64,000 nucleotides of DNA from Silicimonas sp. GTDB taxonomy: Bacteria; Pseudomonadota; Alphaproteobacteria; Rhodobacterales; Rhodobacteraceae. The stretch is from NCBI GenBank assembly GCA_022826385.1, contig JAJDUZ010000052.1, positions 51,061 through 115,060 of the forward strand. Direction: 5' to 3'. This document shows, in pieces, positions 42,961 to 53,553 of this stretch (its first letter is position 1; every line of letters begins with the position of its first letter). The translations under genes were made by a program, and so were the position numbers. Under the pieces are notes generated by a model that saw nothing but the letters and a program-made list of their open reading frames with translations, did no database searches and was not told where the DNA came from.

Positions 42961-43733
42961 TTGTTTTCCTTATTGTATTTATGGATCACCGTCAGGCCAT
43001 GCATGGTCAGATCATCATCGATGTGATCGAACGCGATGTCGCCTTGCGCGAAGAGCGGCGCAAGCCCGCCCGTCGCGATGACAGTGAGTCGTTTTCCGTA
43101 TTCTGCCTGGATGCGCGCGACGATCCCTTCGATCAATCCGCTATAACCCCAGAACACGCCCGACTGGATCGCACCCACGGTGTTGGTGCCGATCACCTTG
43201 TCGGGCTGCGAGATATCGACATGCGGCAGCGCTGCGGCACCGGCCGCCAAAGCCTCCAGCGACAGGTTCACGCCGGGCGAGATCACGCCCCCCACATAGG
43301 CCCCGTCCTCGGCCACCACATCGAAGTTGGTCGCGGTGCCGAAATCGACAACCACGGCATCCCCGCCATAGCGGTCGAAGGCCGCAGCGGCATTGGCCAG
43401 ACGATCCGGGCCCGGGCGCACGCCATCGTCGACCCGATACGGGACGGGCAGCAGACATTCCGGCTTGCCCACGACCAGCGGGCGACAGTTGAAATAGCGG
43501 TCGCAGAGGACCCGCAGATTGAACACGACGCGCGGCACGGTGGACGAGATGACAACCTCGTCGATCACCACCTCTTCCAGCTTCTCGGCCCGCATCAGGG
43601 TCGTCAGCCAGACGAAATACTGATCGGCCGTCCGCTGATGCTCGGTCGAGGCGCGCCACGTTCCGACAAAGGCGCTGCCGTCCCAGATCGAGAAGACGGT
43701 ATTGGTGTTTCCGGTATCGATGCAGAGAAGCAT
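42957..43733 (-). CDS. coaX: Type III pantothenate kinase
   Basis: First step of coenzyme A synthesis: phosphorylation of pantothenate. The 258-residue protein starts with the phosphate-binding IDTGNTNTVFSIWDG of the ASKHA fold, has GPDRLANAAAAFDRYGGDAV with the pantothenate-binding region and DFGTATNFDVV. Type III enzymes require a monovalent cation and are not inhibited by CoA. ATG 43733 follows GAAGGA; the frame continues upstream inside birA but is a shadow. It is between birA and rnj with four-base overlap downstream. Confidence 0.95.
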   Translation of the reverse strand: MLLCIDTGNTNTVFSIWDGSAFVGTWRASTEHQRTADQYFVWLTTLMRAEKLEEVVIDEVVISSTVPRVVFNLRVLCDRYFNCRPLVVGKPECLLPVPYRVDDGVRPGPDRLANAAAAFDRYGGDAVVVDFGTATNFDVVAEDGAYVGGVISPGVNLSLEALAAGAAALPHVDISQPDKVIGTNTVGAIQSGVFWGYSGLIEGIVARIQAEYGKRLTVIATGGLAPLFAQGDIAFDHIDDDLTMHGLTVIHKYNKENK

Positions 43734-43741
43734 GGTGTCCT

Positions 43742-44491
43742 TCAGAAATAGACGTCGGCGGCTGGTATCCGAACCTGCCCTTTTGCGGTTTGAAGCACAA
43801 GCTGGCCCGCTTCGTCGACGGTCTCGAAGGTGCCGGTGAACTCTTCTCGGGTTGTGCGCGCCGTGATGACCTCGCCAATGCGGGCGGCGCGACGCAGCCA
43901 GTTCTTGCGGATGGGCGCAAAACCCAGCTCGGAAAAGAGCTTCTCTTGCGTTGCCATGTTCGAGGCCAGAAGCGACAGGAATTCGTCCGGGTCCGCCGGA
44001 TCGCCGCCGACCTCTTCCAGCCCGACCGGGCGAAACGGGACATCTCCCAACCCAGTTGGCGCGTCGATCAGGTTGACGCCGATCCCGATGGCCAGCCAGT
44101 CCAGCTTGGTCGCCGTGCCCATGCTTTCCAGCAGGATGCCCGCCACCTTGCCGCCGTCCAGCAGCACATCGTTCGGCCATTTGAGCCAGAGACGGTCGCG
44201 ATCAACCTTGAGCGCCAACGCTTCGTAAACAGCGTTGGCCGCGAAAAAGGACCGCAGCGCACCGTCTGCCGCCGTGCCTTCGGGACGATAGACAAAGGTG
44301 GCTGCGAAATGGCCCATGGGCGCGCTCCATGCCCTTCCCCGGCGTCCGCGACCTGCCGTCTGGTGCCGGGCCATGATCCATGTCGGACGGGCAAGGTCGG
44401 GCGCAATCCGCGCGGCCTCGGCCATGGTGCTGTCGAGCTCGTCGAAGATCAGGCGGTCGGTGCGGTCCGGCCAGGGCAATGGGGCTGTCAT
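43742..44491 (-). CDS. birA: Biotin-protein ligase without DNA-binding domain
   Basis: Attaches biotin to the biotin carboxyl carrier protein. The 249-residue protein starts directly with the catalytic domain: DSTMAEAARIAPDLARPTWI, biotinyl-AMP loop GRGRRGRAW, KWPNDVLLDGGKVAGIL, followed by the small C-terminal domain (EFTGTFETVDEAGQLVL). No helix-turn-helix, so it is a mono-functional enzyme. ATG 44491 is used; an in-frame ATG at 44536 would add 15 residues, and neither has a strong ribosome-binding site. It follows nuoN, separated by a double palindrome element. Confidence 0.93.
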   Translation of the reverse strand: MTAPLPWPDRTDRLIFDELDSTMAEAARIAPDLARPTWIMARHQTAGRGRRGRAWSAPMGHFAATFVYRPEGTAADGALRSFFAANAVYEALALKVDRDRLWLKWPNDVLLDGGKVAGILLESMGTATKLDWLAIGIGVNLIDAPTGLGDVPFRPVGLEEVGGDPADPDEFLSLLASNMATQEKLFSELGFAPIRKNWLRRAARIGEVITARTTREEFTGTFETVDEAGQLVLQTAKGQVRIPAADVYF

Positions 44492-44543
44492 GGCAGAATT
44501 CGACGCGAATTCGTCGCCAATGTCCAACGCCGACATCGGGGGG

Positions 44544-44590
44544 CCGGAAAATGAGTCATTTTCCGGAGCATTTTCCGTGACGGAAAATGC
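44544..44590. repeat. Two adjacent perfect palindromes between nuoN and birA
   Basis: CCGGAAAATGA, one base, TCATTTTCCGG (44544-44566), then GCATTTTCCGT, one base, ACGGAAAATGC (44568-44590). Both have 11-bp arms and share the core GGAAAATG. They begin at the end of the nuo operon, four bases after the nuoN stop codon, and would form two strong stems in the mRNA. The arrangement recalls 5343-5386. Confidence 0.7.
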
Positions 44591-44593
44591 CCC

Positions 44594-46030
44594 CTAGTTG
44601 ACAAGGGTCGCTGCCGCTGCAGCCGCCGCCCCTTCGACGCCGAAGAGGTTGACCACGCCCAGCACCATCGCCGCCGCACTGGCGACAAGGAACCCCCAGA
44701 GGATGCCCGAACCGCCCTTGTCGAGCTCGCTTTCCTCGGCCCCGAAATACATCAGGTAGACGATGCGCAGGTAGTAGAACGCGCCGATCACCGAGGCGAT
44801 CACGCCCAGCACCGCCAGCCATACAAGGCCCGCGTCAACAGCCGCCAGAAGCACCGCGTATTTACCGAAGAAGCCCACCAGCGGGGGCACGCCGGCCAGC
44901 GAGAACAACAGCACCAGCATCGCCAGCGCCTTCATCGGTTCGCGCTTCGAATAGAGCGACAGGGCCGAGATCTCGACCACCGGGGCGCCGTCCTTCTGCA
45001 TCGACAGGATGAAGGCGAAGGTGCCGATGTTCATCGTGACGTAGATCGCCATATAGATCAGCATGCTTTCGACGCCCTGCGCCGTGCCCGAGGCCAGCCC
45101 CATCAGGGCGTAGCCCATATGGGCGATCGACGAATAGGCCATCAGGCGCTTGATGTTGGTCTGCCCGATCGCCGCGATGGCCCCAAGGAACATTGAGGCC
45201 ACGGAGAGGACCGCAAGGATCTGCTGCCAATCGCTGACCACACCGCCGAACGCGTCATGCACGACACGGGCGAAAAGCCCCATTGCGGCCACCTTGGGGG
45301 CCGTGGCAAAGAACGCAGTAACGGGCGTCGGCGACCCTTCATAGACGTCCGGGGTCCACATGTGGAACGGCGCCGCGCTGATCTTGAAGGCAAGGCCCGC
45401 CGCAATGAAGGCCAGACCAAAGAGCAGGCCAATCGGCGTCTCGCCCTGTGCCGCTTCGATGATGCCTGCGAACAGCGTGGTGCCGGCAAAGCCATAGACC
45501 AATGATGCGCCGTAAAGCAGCAAGCCCGACGACAACGCGCCCAGCACGAAATACTTCAGACCCGCTTCCGTCGACTTGACGCTGTCGCGCCGCAGCGCAG
45601 CCACGACATAGAGCGACAGCGATTGCAGTTCGAGCCCCATATAAAGCGCGATCAAGTCACCGGCCGAGACCATGACCATCATGCCGACCGCGGCCAGCAC
45701 GACCAGCAGCGGATACTCGAAGCGCAGCAAGTCGCGGCGCGCCATGTAGCCTTCGCTCATCAACAGAACGGCAGCAGCCGACAAAAGGATCGTCACCTTG
45801 GCGAAACGGGCAAACCCGTCATCGATGAACATGCCGCCAAAGGCACGCGCCGTGCCCGCCCCTTGGAACCCGATCCAGGCGCCCACGGCCACCAGCACGG
45901 CCGCCGTTATCCAGACGAACAGCGAGGCCAGCTTGTCCTTGCCGCCATAGGCGCCGACCAGCAGCATGACCATGGCAAAGATGCTGAGGAAGATCTCAGG
46001 CAGGATGATGGAAAGGTCAGCGGACATCAT
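44594..46030 (-). CDS. nuoN: NADH-quinone oxidoreductase subunit N
   Basis: Antiporter-like membrane subunit of complex I, one of three proton-pumping modules. The 478-residue protein has about 14 helices; the proton-antiporter family segments are visible as FRFE... on the cytosolic side, [20 protein letters not shown] (helix 5 region with the conserved glutamate), [20 protein letters not shown] and [20 protein letters not shown] with the conserved lysines. It overlaps nuoM by four bases and is the last nuo gene; the double palindrome follows directly. Confidence 0.96.
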   Translation of the reverse strand: MMSADLSIILPEIFLSIFAMVMLLVGAYGGKDKLASLFVWITAAVLVAVGAWIGFQGAGTARAFGGMFIDDGFARFAKVTILLSAAAVLLMSEGYMARRDLLRFEYPLLVVLAAVGMMVMVSAGDLIALYMGLELQSLSLYVVAALRRDSVKSTEAGLKYFVLGALSSGLLLYGASLVYGFAGTTLFAGIIEAAQGETPIGLLFGLAFIAAGLAFKISAAPFHMWTPDVYEGSPTPVTAFFATAPKVAAMGLFARVVHDAFGGVVSDWQQILAVLSVASMFLGAIAAIGQTNIKRLMAYSSIAHMGYALMGLASGTAQGVESMLIYMAIYVTMNIGTFAFILSMQKDGAPVVEISALSLYSKREPMKALAMLVLLFSLAGVPPLVGFFGKYAVLLAAVDAGLVWLAVLGVIASVIGAFYYLRIVYLMYFGAEESELDKGGSGILWGFLVASAAAMVLGVVNLFGVEGAAAAAAATLVN

Positions 46031-47583
46031 TGTCCTCCTGCATCTGCGACGGCGTTGGTCGCGTTGAACTCGGCCACGGCGGTCTCGTAACCGCTGAGCA
46101 GATCACCGACCGAGGGGCCGATGACATCGGTAATCAGGCTGGGGTAGACGCCCAGAAGGATCGTCATGATGACCAGCGGCGCGAAGATCCAGCGCTCGCG
46201 GCGGGTCATGTCGGTGATCGACTTTAGGCTTTCCTTGATCAGGTCCCCCATCACCACCCGGCGATAGAGCCAAAGCGCATAAGCGGCCGACAGGATCACA
46301 CCGGTTGCAGCCACCGCAGCGACCCAGGTGTTGGCCTGGAACATGCCCATCAGCGTCAGGAATTCACCGACAAAACCGGACGTGCCCGGCAGGCCGACAT
46401 TGGCCATGGTGAACAGCATGAACACGGCGGCATAGGCCGGCATCCGGTTCACAAGGCCGCCATAGGCATCGATCTCGCGGGTGTGCATCCGGTCATAGAT
46501 CACGCCGACACAGAGGAAGAGCGCGCCCGAGATGAAGCCGTGGCTGATCATCTGGAAGATCGCCCCGTCCACGCCTTGCTGGTTCGCCGCGAAAATCCCC
46601 GCCGTCACATAGCCCATATGCGCGACCGAGGAATACGCGATCAGCTTCTTCATATCCTCCTGCATGAGGGCCACCAGCGAGGTGTAAACGATCGCGATCG
46701 CGCTCAGCCACAGAACGAAGTCCGCGAGCAAGTCCGAAGCCACCGGGAACATCGGCAGGTTGAAGCGCAGGAACCCGTAGCCCCCAAGCTTCAGCAGGAT
46801 CGCCGCCAGCACCACCGAGCCCGCCGTCGGTGCCTGGACGTGCGCATCCGGCAACCACGTGTGGACCGGCCACATCGGCATCTTCACCGCGAAGCTTGCA
46901 AAGAAGGCCAGCCACAGCACGGTTTGCAACCCGCCAAGGATATGGACGCCAAAGACCTCCATCGTGTCCGAGCCGAAGTTGTGGTTCAGCAGCGCGGTGA
47001 TGTCGGTTGTGCCCGCGTCGACATACATCGCCACCATCGCGACCAGCATCAGGACCGAGCCGAAGAACGTATAGAGGAAGAACTTGAACGACGCATAGAT
47101 GCGGTTCGCGCCACCCCAGATGCCGATGATCAGGAACATCGGGATCAGGCCGCCCTCGAAGAAGAGATAGAACAGCACAAGATCCAGCGCGCAGAAGACG
47201 CCCAACATCAGCGTTTCCAGCACGAGGAACGCGATCATGTACTCCTTGACCCGGTGGGTCACGTCCCAGCAAGCCAGAATGGTGATCGGCATCAGGAAGG
47301 TCGTCAGCATGACGAACAGAACCGAGATACCGTCGACCCCCAGCTTATAGGTCAGGCCAAGAATCCACTCGCCCTGTTCCACGAACTGGAAGCCGGTGTC
47401 GTCTGGGTCGAAGCCCGCCAGCAGGAAGAGCGAGGCCAGAAGCGAGGCCAGCGTCGCGGCAAGGGCCACGTATTTCGCGTTGTTCTGCGCGGCTTCATCG
47501 TCGCCCCGCAGGAACAGCCCAAGGATCGCCGCCGCGATCAGCGGGATGAAGATGATGATGGACAGAAGGTTATCAAGAAGCAT
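46027..47583 (-). CDS. nuoM: NADH-quinone oxidoreductase subunit M
   Basis: Second antiporter-like subunit of the membrane arm, 518 residues and about 14 helices. Segments [20 protein letters not shown] (with the conserved glutamate), [40 protein letters not shown] and the lysine-containing helices are those of NuoM. The ATG lies one base after the nuoL stop codon. Sits in the order L-M-N as in other complex I operons. Confidence 0.96.
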   Translation of the reverse strand: MLLDNLLSIIIFIPLIAAAILGLFLRGDDEAAQNNAKYVALAATLASLLASLFLLAGFDPDDTGFQFVEQGEWILGLTYKLGVDGISVLFVMLTTFLMPITILACWDVTHRVKEYMIAFLVLETLMLGVFCALDLVLFYLFFEGGLIPMFLIIGIWGGANRIYASFKFFLYTFFGSVLMLVAMVAMYVDAGTTDITALLNHNFGSDTMEVFGVHILGGLQTVLWLAFFASFAVKMPMWPVHTWLPDAHVQAPTAGSVVLAAILLKLGGYGFLRFNLPMFPVASDLLADFVLWLSAIAIVYTSLVALMQEDMKKLIAYSSVAHMGYVTAGIFAANQQGVDGAIFQMISHGFISGALFLCVGVIYDRMHTREIDAYGGLVNRMPAYAAVFMLFTMANVGLPGTSGFVGEFLTLMGMFQANTWVAAVAATGVILSAAYALWLYRRVVMGDLIKESLKSITDMTRRERWIFAPLVIMTILLGVYPSLITDVIGPSVGDLLSGYETAVAEFNATNAVADAGGQ

Positions 47584-47584
47584 C

Positions 47585-49711
47585 TCAGTTGCCCCCCGCC
47601 AGCGTCATCCAGGTCACCAGCACCAGAATGCCCAGCACCATCGCGAACGCGTAAGTGAAGATATAGCCCGACTGCGCCCGCCCGGCGAGCCGCGTGAAGA
47701 ACGGCACGATCCCCATGGCAAGGCCGTTCAGGCCACCGTCGATCGTCGCGCCATCGCCCTTCTTCCACAGGAAATTGCCAAGCCACTTGGCCGGGTTCAC
47801 GAACAGGAAGTCGTAAATCTCGTCCACGTACCACTTGTTCAGAAGGAAGTTGTAAAGATAGGGCTGGCTTTCGGCCAGGCGTCCCGGCAGGTCGGGCCTG
47901 CGGATATAGAACTGATAGGCCGTCAGGAAGCCCAACAGCATCGCGATGAACGGGCTGAGCTTCACCCATTTCGGCACGTAATGCGCATCATGCAGCACGT
48001 GATTGTCGTCAGCGATGTAAAGCGCGCCCTGCCCCGGTTCGGTGTGACGCTCGTGGCCGTCGTCTTTCTTCTCCTCACCGGCCGCATGGGCCGCACCCAG
48101 CATCAGGGGCTGCACCGGGTCGATATAAACCGCGTGTTCTTCCGGCTTGGCAATGCCGAAGAACTTGTCGACGCTCTCCTGGCTGCCGAAGAACGGCTTG
48201 TACCACACCATACCGGCAAAGATCGCGCCCACGGCCAACACGCCCAGCGGCGCCACCATGACCATCGGGCTTTCATGCGCATGCTCATGCGTGTGATGAT
48301 CGCCGCGCGGCTCGCCATAGAAGGTCAGGAACATCAGCCGCCAGCTATAGAAGCTGGTGAAGCAGGCCGCGAGGACCAGCCCCCAGAACGCCACCAGCGA
48401 CGCGTCGGTTCCGGCGGCAAAGGCGCTCTCGATGATGGCGTCTTTCGAGACGAAGCCCGCGAAGCCCACCGGGAAGCCGATGTAAAGCAGCGGAATGCCG
48501 ACGCCGGTGATCGCCAGCGTGCCGATCATCATCGCCCAGAACGTATAGGGCAGCTTGGTCCGCAACCCGCCATAGTTCCGCATGTCCTGCTCGTGATGCA
48601 TCCCGTGAATGACCGAGCCCGCGCCAAGGAACAGCATCGCTTTGAAGAACGCGTGCGTCAGCAGGTGGAACATCGCTACGCTGTAAACGCCGACGCCCGC
48701 AGCGACGAACATGTATCCCAGCTGCGAACAGGTCGAATAGGCAATCACGCGCTTGATGTCGTTCTGCACCAGCCCCACGGTCGCCGCGAAGAAAGCAGTG
48801 ATCAGGCCGACCCAGACGATCATGCTTTGCACCCATTCGGCATATTCCATCAGCGGCGACATGCGGCAGACAAGGAAGACGCCCGCCGTCACCATCGTTG
48901 CCGCATGGATCAGCGCCGACACCGGCGTCGGGCCTTCCATCGCGTCCGGCAGCCATGTGTGCAGGATGAACTGCGCCGACTTGCCCATCGCCCCGATAAA
49001 GAGAAGGAAGCAAATCAGCTCAAGCGCTGGCCACGAGGTCCAGAGGAAGCTGATCTCATCCTCGGCCAGCGTCGGGGCCATGGCGAAGATGTCGTCAAAA
49101 TTGATGCTGTCGACCTTCAGGAAGATCGCGAAGATGCCCAGCGCCAGACCGAAGTCACCGACCCGGTTGACCACGAAAGCCTTGATCGCCGCCGCATTAG
49201 CGCTTGGCTTGCGGAAATAGAACCCGATCAGCAGGTACGAGGCGAGGCCCACGCCCTCCCAGCCGAAGAACAGCTGGACCAGGTTGTCCGCCGTCACCAG
49301 CATCAGCATCGCGAAGGTGAAGAACGACAGATAGGCGAAGAAGCGCGGGCGATAGCTCTCGGCCTCTTCGTTGAAATTGTCGTCATGCGCCATGTAGCCG
49401 AAGGAATAGAGATGCACCAAGGCCGAGACCGTGGTGATCACGATCAGCATGATCGCCGTCAGCCGGTCCATCCGGATCGCCCAGTCGGTGCTCAGGCTGC
49501 CGCTTTCGATCCATGTCAGCACCGGCACGGTATAGGCGCCGCCCTCGTGCACGAACGGATCGAAGGTCAGGAAGATGATCCAGCTCAGGAACGCGGCAAG
49601 GAACAAGAAGCCCGTCGCCGTCCATTGCGCGGCTTTCTCACCGATGATCCGCCAGCCGAAGCCACAGATCAGCGCACCAACAAGTGGGGCAAAGAGGATG
49701 ATCTTTTCCAT
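47585..49711 (-). CDS. nuoL: NADH-quinone oxidoreductase subunit L
   Basis: Largest antiporter-like subunit, at the far end of the membrane arm. The 708-residue protein has about 16 helices and the long lateral amphipathic helix at the C-terminus ([19 protein letters not shown]). Conserved segments are [38 protein letters not shown] and [19 protein letters not shown] loop of about 60 residues rich in His, Glu and Asp ([16 protein letters not shown]) near residue 550 is an extension seen in alphaproteobacteria. The upstream spacer to nuoK contains a repeated 26-bp motif. Confidence 0.96.
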   Translation of the reverse strand: MEKIILFAPLVGALICGFGWRIIGEKAAQWTATGFLFLAAFLSWIIFLTFDPFVHEGGAYTVPVLTWIESGSLSTDWAIRMDRLTAIMLIVITTVSALVHLYSFGYMAHDDNFNEEAESYRPRFFAYLSFFTFAMLMLVTADNLVQLFFGWEGVGLASYLLIGFYFRKPSANAAAIKAFVVNRVGDFGLALGIFAIFLKVDSINFDDIFAMAPTLAEDEISFLWTSWPALELICFLLFIGAMGKSAQFILHTWLPDAMEGPTPVSALIHAATMVTAGVFLVCRMSPLMEYAEWVQSMIVWVGLITAFFAATVGLVQNDIKRVIAYSTCSQLGYMFVAAGVGVYSVAMFHLLTHAFFKAMLFLGAGSVIHGMHHEQDMRNYGGLRTKLPYTFWAMMIGTLAITGVGIPLLYIGFPVGFAGFVSKDAIIESAFAAGTDASLVAFWGLVLAACFTSFYSWRLMFLTFYGEPRGDHHTHEHAHESPMVMVAPLGVLAVGAIFAGMVWYKPFFGSQESVDKFFGIAKPEEHAVYIDPVQPLMLGAAHAAGEEKKDDGHERHTEPGQGALYIADDNHVLHDAHYVPKWVKLSPFIAMLLGFLTAYQFYIRRPDLPGRLAESQPYLYNFLLNKWYVDEIYDFLFVNPAKWLGNFLWKKGDGATIDGGLNGLAMGIVPFFTRLAGRAQSGYIFTYAFAMVLGILVLVTWMTLAGGN

Positions 49712-49725
49712 CAGACGCGCGCCTT

Positions 49726-49751
49726 CTTCATCTCTTTAAAAATACGCAAAT
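49726..49751 (-). repeat. 26-bp intercistronic motif, copy 2 (nuoK-nuoL)
   Basis: Differs from 23766-23791 in one base of 26. It begins two bases after the nuoK stop codon and ends 14 bases before the nuoL start codon, the same placement as in fabD-fabG. Confidence 0.75.
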
Positions 49752-49753
49752 CC

Positions 49754-50059
49754 TTACCCCTTCATCACATTGATGTCTTCGACATCGATGGTGCCACGGT
49801 TGCGGAAGAAACAGACAAGGATCGCCAGACCGATCGCCGCTTCAGCCGCTGCGACCGTCAGCACGAATAGCGTGAAAATCTGCCCCGTCAGGTCCTGCAG
49901 ATAGGCCGAGAACGCGACAAGGTTGATGTTCACCGCCAGCAGCATCAGTTCGATGCTCATCAGCAGGATGATCACGTTCTTCCGGTTCAGGAAGATCCCG
50001 AAAATACCGATGACGAACAGTGTCGCCGCCACGATCAGGTAATGTTCCAGTCCGATCAT
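49754..50059 (-). CDS. nuoK: NADH-quinone oxidoreductase subunit K
   Basis: Small three-helix membrane subunit (101 residues). [40 protein letters not shown] with the conserved glutamate, and [17 protein letters not shown] are characteristic. ATG 50059 is the family start and overlaps the stop of the upstream secreted-protein gene by four bases. NuoK sits at the junction of the antiporter modules, and its membrane glutamates are part of the proton path. Confidence 0.97.
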   Translation of the reverse strand: MIGLEHYLIVAATLFVIGIFGIFLNRKNVIILLMSIELMLLAVNINLVAFSAYLQDLTGQIFTLFVLTVAAAEAAIGLAILVCFFRNRGTIDVEDINVMKG

Positions 50060-50517
50060 TCTTGCACCTCGTATGGGGTCTTGTCCCCCCGGAGTTCGGG
50101 ATAGGCGGCGGCACAGGCGCAAGGCTCTGTGTCGCGGGTCGCCACTTTGATATCTTTGCCTTTGGGATGGATCGCGTCGCGCAACCGCTCGAAACTGAAG
50201 AGCGCGGGCGCGGCCCGAAGCTCGGTCTCGATGATGCCGCGCACGGCGTCGGTCCGATCAAAAGGCGCACGTTCCGACATGCGTTCTTCCCGGACACGGG
50301 TCCGCAGGAATTCGCCCGTTTTACAGTCGGCCACGGTGATGTCGGTGAAGACACCTTCCTGGCTCCACCAGTCGACCCAAGCCACGCGGCCCGCGCCAAG
50401 GTCGCGATGCGCCGCCACGCCGCCATGGCTGATATGCGTCACACGCTCGCATTCGGCCAATGTCAGGGCCGACGCGGGGGCGGCCAGCATGGCCAATATG
50501 GTGGCAAGACGGATCAA
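50056..50517 (-). CDS. Unknown secreted protein within the nuo operon
   Basis: A 153-residue protein with a signal peptide ([16 protein letters not shown]), so periplasmic. The mature part has four cysteines, two in [19 protein letters not shown] and CKTGEF and two in [15 protein letters not shown]; the spacing suggests one or two disulfides. The start is TTG 50517, which overlaps the upstream small-ORF stop (TTGA); ATGA overlap links it to nuoK. I do not recognise the family. Placement between nuoJ and nuoK inside a chain of overlaps suggests co-expression with complex I. Confidence 0.7.
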   Translation of the reverse strand: MIRLATILAMLAAPASALTLAECERVTHISHGGVAAHRDLGAGRVAWVDWWSQEGVFTDITVADCKTGEFLRTRVREERMSERAPFDRTDAVRGIIETELRAAPALFSFERLRDAIHPKGKDIKVATRDTEPCACAAAYPELRGDKTPYEVQE

Positions 50518-50666
50518 CAGGACGCCTCCCCCAGCGGGCAGACGGTGACAGCGGCGGGAGCGGTCAGCGAACCGGCCCCCGGCCCCAGCGCCGGCTCGTC
50601 CAGCACGCGCGCGCCGACGCCACCCGCAAAGGCAAGCCCCACGATTATGACGACGATACGCGTCAC
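50514..50666 (-). CDS. Very small secreted/membrane peptide gene between nuoJ and the secreted-protein gene
   Basis: A 50-codon ORF, too short for ordinary gene callers. It starts with GTG 50666, overlapping the nuoJ stop (GTGA), and ends with TGA 50514, overlapping the next start (TTGA). The N-terminal helix [18 protein letters not shown] looks like a signal anchor or signal peptide; the remainder, about 30 residues, is Ala/Gly/Pro-rich with two cysteines near the end (VCPLGEASC). Tight overlaps on both sides are good evidence of translation, but no homologue is known to me. Confidence 0.55.
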   Translation of the reverse strand: MTRIVVIIVGLAFAGGVGARVLDEPALGPGAGSLTAPAAVTVCPLGEASC

Positions 50667-51277
50667 AGGCCCTGCCCCGGCTTGACGTCTTTCAGTTCCA
50701 TCGCGGTTGCCGGATCGCGGTACATCTGGGCCAGCACGTTCTGACGCTTGACGTCCGAGCGATGCCGCAGCGTCAGCACGATGGCACCGACCATGGCGAC
50801 CAGCAGGATCAGGCCCGAAAGCTGGAAGAGCAGGAAGTATTCGTCATAAAGGACGCGCCCGATCGCATCGGTGTTGTGATCGCCGCCACCGGCCACCGCG
50901 TCGGGCTGGGCCGCGACCTCAATCCCCTCGGCGGTCGTCCAGACGCCGAATGCCATGGCAAGCTGCATCAGGATCACCACGCCGATCAGCAGAGCCAAGG
51001 GCATGTAACGCGCAAGTTCGCCTTTCAATTCAGCGAAATCAACGTCCAGCATCATCACCACGAACAAGAACAGCACCGCGACCGCGCCGACATAGACGAT
51101 GACCAGAAGCATCGCCACGAACTCGGCCCCCAGCAGCACGAAGAGCCCGGCCGCCGACAGGAACGCCAGGATCAGCCACAGGACCGAGTGCACAGGGTTC
51201 CGGCTGATCACGGTAAAAAGCCCGCCCGCAATGCAGGAGATGGCAAAGAGGTAAAAGGCCAGCACAATCGGTGTCAT
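50663..51277 (-). CDS. nuoJ: NADH-quinone oxidoreductase subunit J
   Basis: A five-helix membrane subunit of 204 residues. [60 protein letters not shown] segment (here [20 protein letters not shown]) and [14 protein letters not shown] are NuoJ hallmarks. Its ATG overlaps the stop codon of the CMD-like gene by four bases. In most bacteria nuoJ directly follows nuoI; here two non-nuo genes are inserted upstream and two downstream. Confidence 0.96.
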   Translation of the reverse strand: MTPIVLAFYLFAISCIAGGLFTVISRNPVHSVLWLILAFLSAAGLFVLLGAEFVAMLLVIVYVGAVAVLFLFVVMMLDVDFAELKGELARYMPLALLIGVVILMQLAMAFGVWTTAEGIEVAAQPDAVAGGGDHNTDAIGRVLYDEYFLLFQLSGLILLVAMVGAIVLTLRHRSDVKRQNVLAQMYRDPATAMELKDVKPGQGL

Positions 51278-51684
51278 TCCGTGTCCTCGTCATCTGTCGC
51301 GGCGTCCATGACGCCGCTTGCCAGTTCCATCGCCTTCGACATGGCCGGCACACCGCCGAACACGCCCATCATGGCGATGGTTTCTGCAATTTCCTGTTTC
51401 GTCGCCCCGGCTTCCAGCGCGTGGCGCACGGTCAGCCGGATTTGCGCCTCGGCCTGAGCGCCAAGGATCGTGAGACCCGCAAGCGTCAGAAGAAGCTTGG
51501 TTTTCGCGTCCAGCCCCTCGGGGTTGAACGTCTTGCCCATGACCGTTTCCATCATGTCACGCGGCATCGTCGGCATCAGTGCTTCGAAGCCTTTGGGCGT
51601 GAAATGGGTCAGCGCCGGGTTGATCGCCTTGACCCATTCCTGGCTCATCGCCAGCATCGCTTCGAACGGGTTGTCGTCTGTCAT
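51274..51684 (-). CDS. Carboxymuconolactone-decarboxylase-like protein without cysteines
   Basis: A 136-residue helical protein. The CMD-fold segment [20 protein letters not shown], then [20 protein letters not shown] and [18 protein letters not shown] is clear. Unlike AhpD-type members it has no CxxC and in fact no cysteine at all, so a peroxidase role is unlikely. It is coupled by four-base overlaps to DUF4259 upstream and nuoJ downstream. The physiological function is not known; the position suggests a role linked to complex I or mere co-expression. Confidence 0.85.
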   Translation of the reverse strand: MTDDNPFEAMLAMSQEWVKAINPALTHFTPKGFEALMPTMPRDMMETVMGKTFNPEGLDAKTKLLLTLAGLTILGAQAEAQIRLTVRHALEAGATKQEIAETIAMMGVFGGVPAMSKAMELASGVMDAATDDEDTE

Positions 51685-52280
51685 TGCGACCCCCGTGTGA
51701 TGCGTTTGGCCAGTTGGATCATGCCCTCGCGCATTTCCTGACGCATGACTTCGATGTCGGCTTCAAGTCCGCTGATGGCGTTCCGAATGTCGATCAACTG
51801 GTCTTGCAGGGAAACATCAGCCGCCGTTTCGGCGGGTGCAGCGCGCGGTTCCTCGACGGATTCCGTCGTTGTTGCGGCACCATTCACGCGGGTGCGCAGA
51901 TCGGTCAGCGACGCAATCCACGCCTCGTGATTGCCGGGATCGGAGTCTTTCCAAAGCGTCGCAAGCTCGGAGCCGCCGGTGATCGCCATGATCGCGCTGT
52001 CACACTTTTCGATCAGGGCTTCGGCCGCGTCGGCATCTGCCTCCGGCGCGCCCTGAAAGGCCTGATGCGCCTCGGCCGAGCCACGACCCAGGGCAAACGC
52101 CACAGCTTCGATCGCCGCGATGGCGCGGGCGGCGATGCCGGCGCTGAGCGCACCGTTGCTGAAATCGCCCAACGCCACGTCAAGCGTGCTGCCGGCAACA
52201 GGCAGACCCATCTCGCGATAGGCCTGGCACCATTCTTTGGCGTCGTCGTTCTCGAAGCTATGTACACCCCAGGTTCCCAT
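51681..52280 (-). CDS. DUF4259 protein
   Basis: A 199-residue cytosolic protein. The start [20 protein letters not shown] is the DUF4259 signature, continued by AAIEAVAFALGRGSAEAHQA and GGSELATLWKDSDPGNHEAW. The C-terminal 50 residues after an Ala/Glu/Pro linker form a coiled coil (VSLQDQLIDIRNAISGLEAD, VMRQEMREGMIQLAKRI). The family is found in diverse bacteria and has no assigned reaction; some members lie near toxin systems, but that is not indicated here. Overlaps nuoI at its start and the CMD-like gene at its end. Confidence 0.83.
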   Translation of the reverse strand: MGTWGVHSFENDDAKEWCQAYREMGLPVAGSTLDVALGDFSNGALSAGIAARAIAAIEAVAFALGRGSAEAHQAFQGAPEADADAAEALIEKCDSAIMAITGGSELATLWKDSDPGNHEAWIASLTDLRTRVNGAATTTESVEEPRAAPAETAADVSLQDQLIDIRNAISGLEADIEVMRQEMREGMIQLAKRITRGSQ

Positions 52281-52774
52281 CAGCGATACGGTGCATCCAT
52301 TTCAAGGTTGCGGGCAATCTCGGCCTCCCAGCGTTCGCCGTTCGCAAGGAGCTTGTCCTTGTCGTAAAACAGTTCTTCGCGGGTTTCGGTCGAGAATTCG
52401 AAGTTCGGGCCTTCAACGATCGCATCCACCGGGCAGGCTTCCTGGCAGAAGCCGCAATAGATGCATTTCGTCATGTCGATGTCATAGCGCGTGGTCCGGC
52501 GCGAGCCGTCCTCGCGGGGCTCGGCATCGATGGTGATCGCTTGTGCCGGGCAGATCGCTTCGCAGAGCTTGCAGGCGATGCAACGCTCTTCCCCGTTGGG
52601 ATAGCGGCGCAACGCGTGTTCGCCGCGGAAGCGCGGGCTCAGCGGCCCTTTTTCGTGCGGATAGTTCACCGTCGCCTTGGGCGAGAAGAAATAGCGCAGG
52701 CCAAGGCCCAGCCCTTTGAACATGTCCATAAGCAGGAAGTATTTGCCCGCGCGGTTCCAGTCGATCTGCGTCAT
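52280..52774 (-). CDS. nuoI: NADH-quinone oxidoreductase subunit I
   Basis: The 23-kDa iron-sulfur subunit (164 residues) carrying two [4Fe-4S] clusters, N6a and N6b, that pass electrons to the quinone site. Both ferredoxin motifs are complete: [12 protein letters not shown] and [15 protein letters not shown] 52774 ([11 protein letters not shown]) is used; it lies just after the upstream SnoaL-like stop at 52777, and the extension to 52837 would overlap it. The N-terminal amphipathic helix attaches to the membrane arm. Confidence 0.96.
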   Translation of the reverse strand: MTQIDWNRAGKYFLLMDMFKGLGLGLRYFFSPKATVNYPHEKGPLSPRFRGEHALRRYPNGEERCIACKLCEAICPAQAITIDAEPREDGSRRTTRYDIDMTKCIYCGFCQEACPVDAIVEGPNFEFSTETREELFYDKDKLLANGERWEAEIARNLEMDAPYR

Positions 52775-52776
52775 CG

Positions 52777-53553
52777 TCAGAATTTCCCTGAATTCGCCCA
52801 TTCCGCCTGTGGCGGAACCGGTTCCGAGTTGTCCCAATGTTCAACGATCAGCCCGTCTTCCAGCCGGAAGAGGTCCACCTGGCACAGGTCCTGATCGCCC
52901 CAGCGTGCCTTGTTCAGCGTCGCCACGAAATTTCCCTCGCCCACCAGCATGAAAACCTCCTGATAGGTCAGCTTGCGGTCGGGGTCGGCCAAGAGCGTGC
53001 GGAAATGCTCCAGCCCGTCACCCACTTGGGCGTTGTGCTGGAGGTATTGGTCTTCGTTGATGAAATCGCCCAGCCGATCCGCCTGACCTTCGATCAGGCA
53101 GGTTTGCATGAAGGCGGCAACATGGGCCTTGTTGGCTTCGGTCCGGTCAAGGTCGGTGACCTCGGTCGGGCCGTCGATCATCGTGCGTCCGCTGGTGTTC
53201 GCGGGCGCCATGGCGGCGATCACGTCCCAATGTTCGACGATCTTGCCGTCGGCGTCGCTGTCGAAGAAGTCGGTCGTCACCCACTCCATCTCGCCGTCGT
53301 TCAGGCTTTGAAAGGCGTGGATGAACACGTTCGGCCCGTCCTGCAGGCTGCGCACGACGTCGATATGCCGCTTGGGGTTGCGGGCGATGAAGTCGTCGAA
53401 GAAGGCGACGAAGCCCTCTTGTCCGTCGCCGACACCGGTCGAATGCTGGGTGTAGCGGTCACCGGTATGCGCGGCGACGGCTTCGCGCGGATGGCCGTCA
53501 CGGATGCCCACCATGTACAGCGCTTCGGCATTCTCGCGAGGAGTCAGGCTCAT
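52777..53553 (-). CDS. Double SnoaL-like protein within the nuo operon
   Basis: A 258-residue protein made of two SnoaL/NTF2-like domains. The first (about 1-125) has [20 protein letters not shown] and [10 protein letters not shown], the second (about 135-258) [17 protein letters not shown] and [14 protein letters not shown]; the two halves repeat the motifs, with conserved H-N/S, D and EHWD. This suggests an internal duplication. SnoaL-like enzymes act on aldol or epoxide substrates or are non-enzymatic. Start ATG 53553 (ATGA overlap with the methyltransferase-like gene). Function in this context is unknown. Confidence 0.85.
   Translation of the reverse strand: MSLTPRENAEALYMVGIRDGHPREAVAAHTGDRYTQHSTGVGDGQEGFVAFFDDFIARNPKRHIDVVRSLQDGPNVFIHAFQSLNDGEMEWVTTDFFDSDADGKIVEHWDVIAAMAPANTSGRTMIDGPTEVTDLDRTEANKAHVAAFMQTCLIEGQADRLGDFINEDQYLQHNAQVGDGLEHFRTLLADPDRKLTYQEVFMLVGEGNFVATLNKARWGDQDLCQVDLFRLEDGLIVEHWDNSEPVPPQAEWANSGKF

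Noticed and set aside
47396..49870. An 824-codon plus-strand open frame
   Set aside because: Antisense to nuoL, rich in His, Gln and Arg, without family features; shadow.
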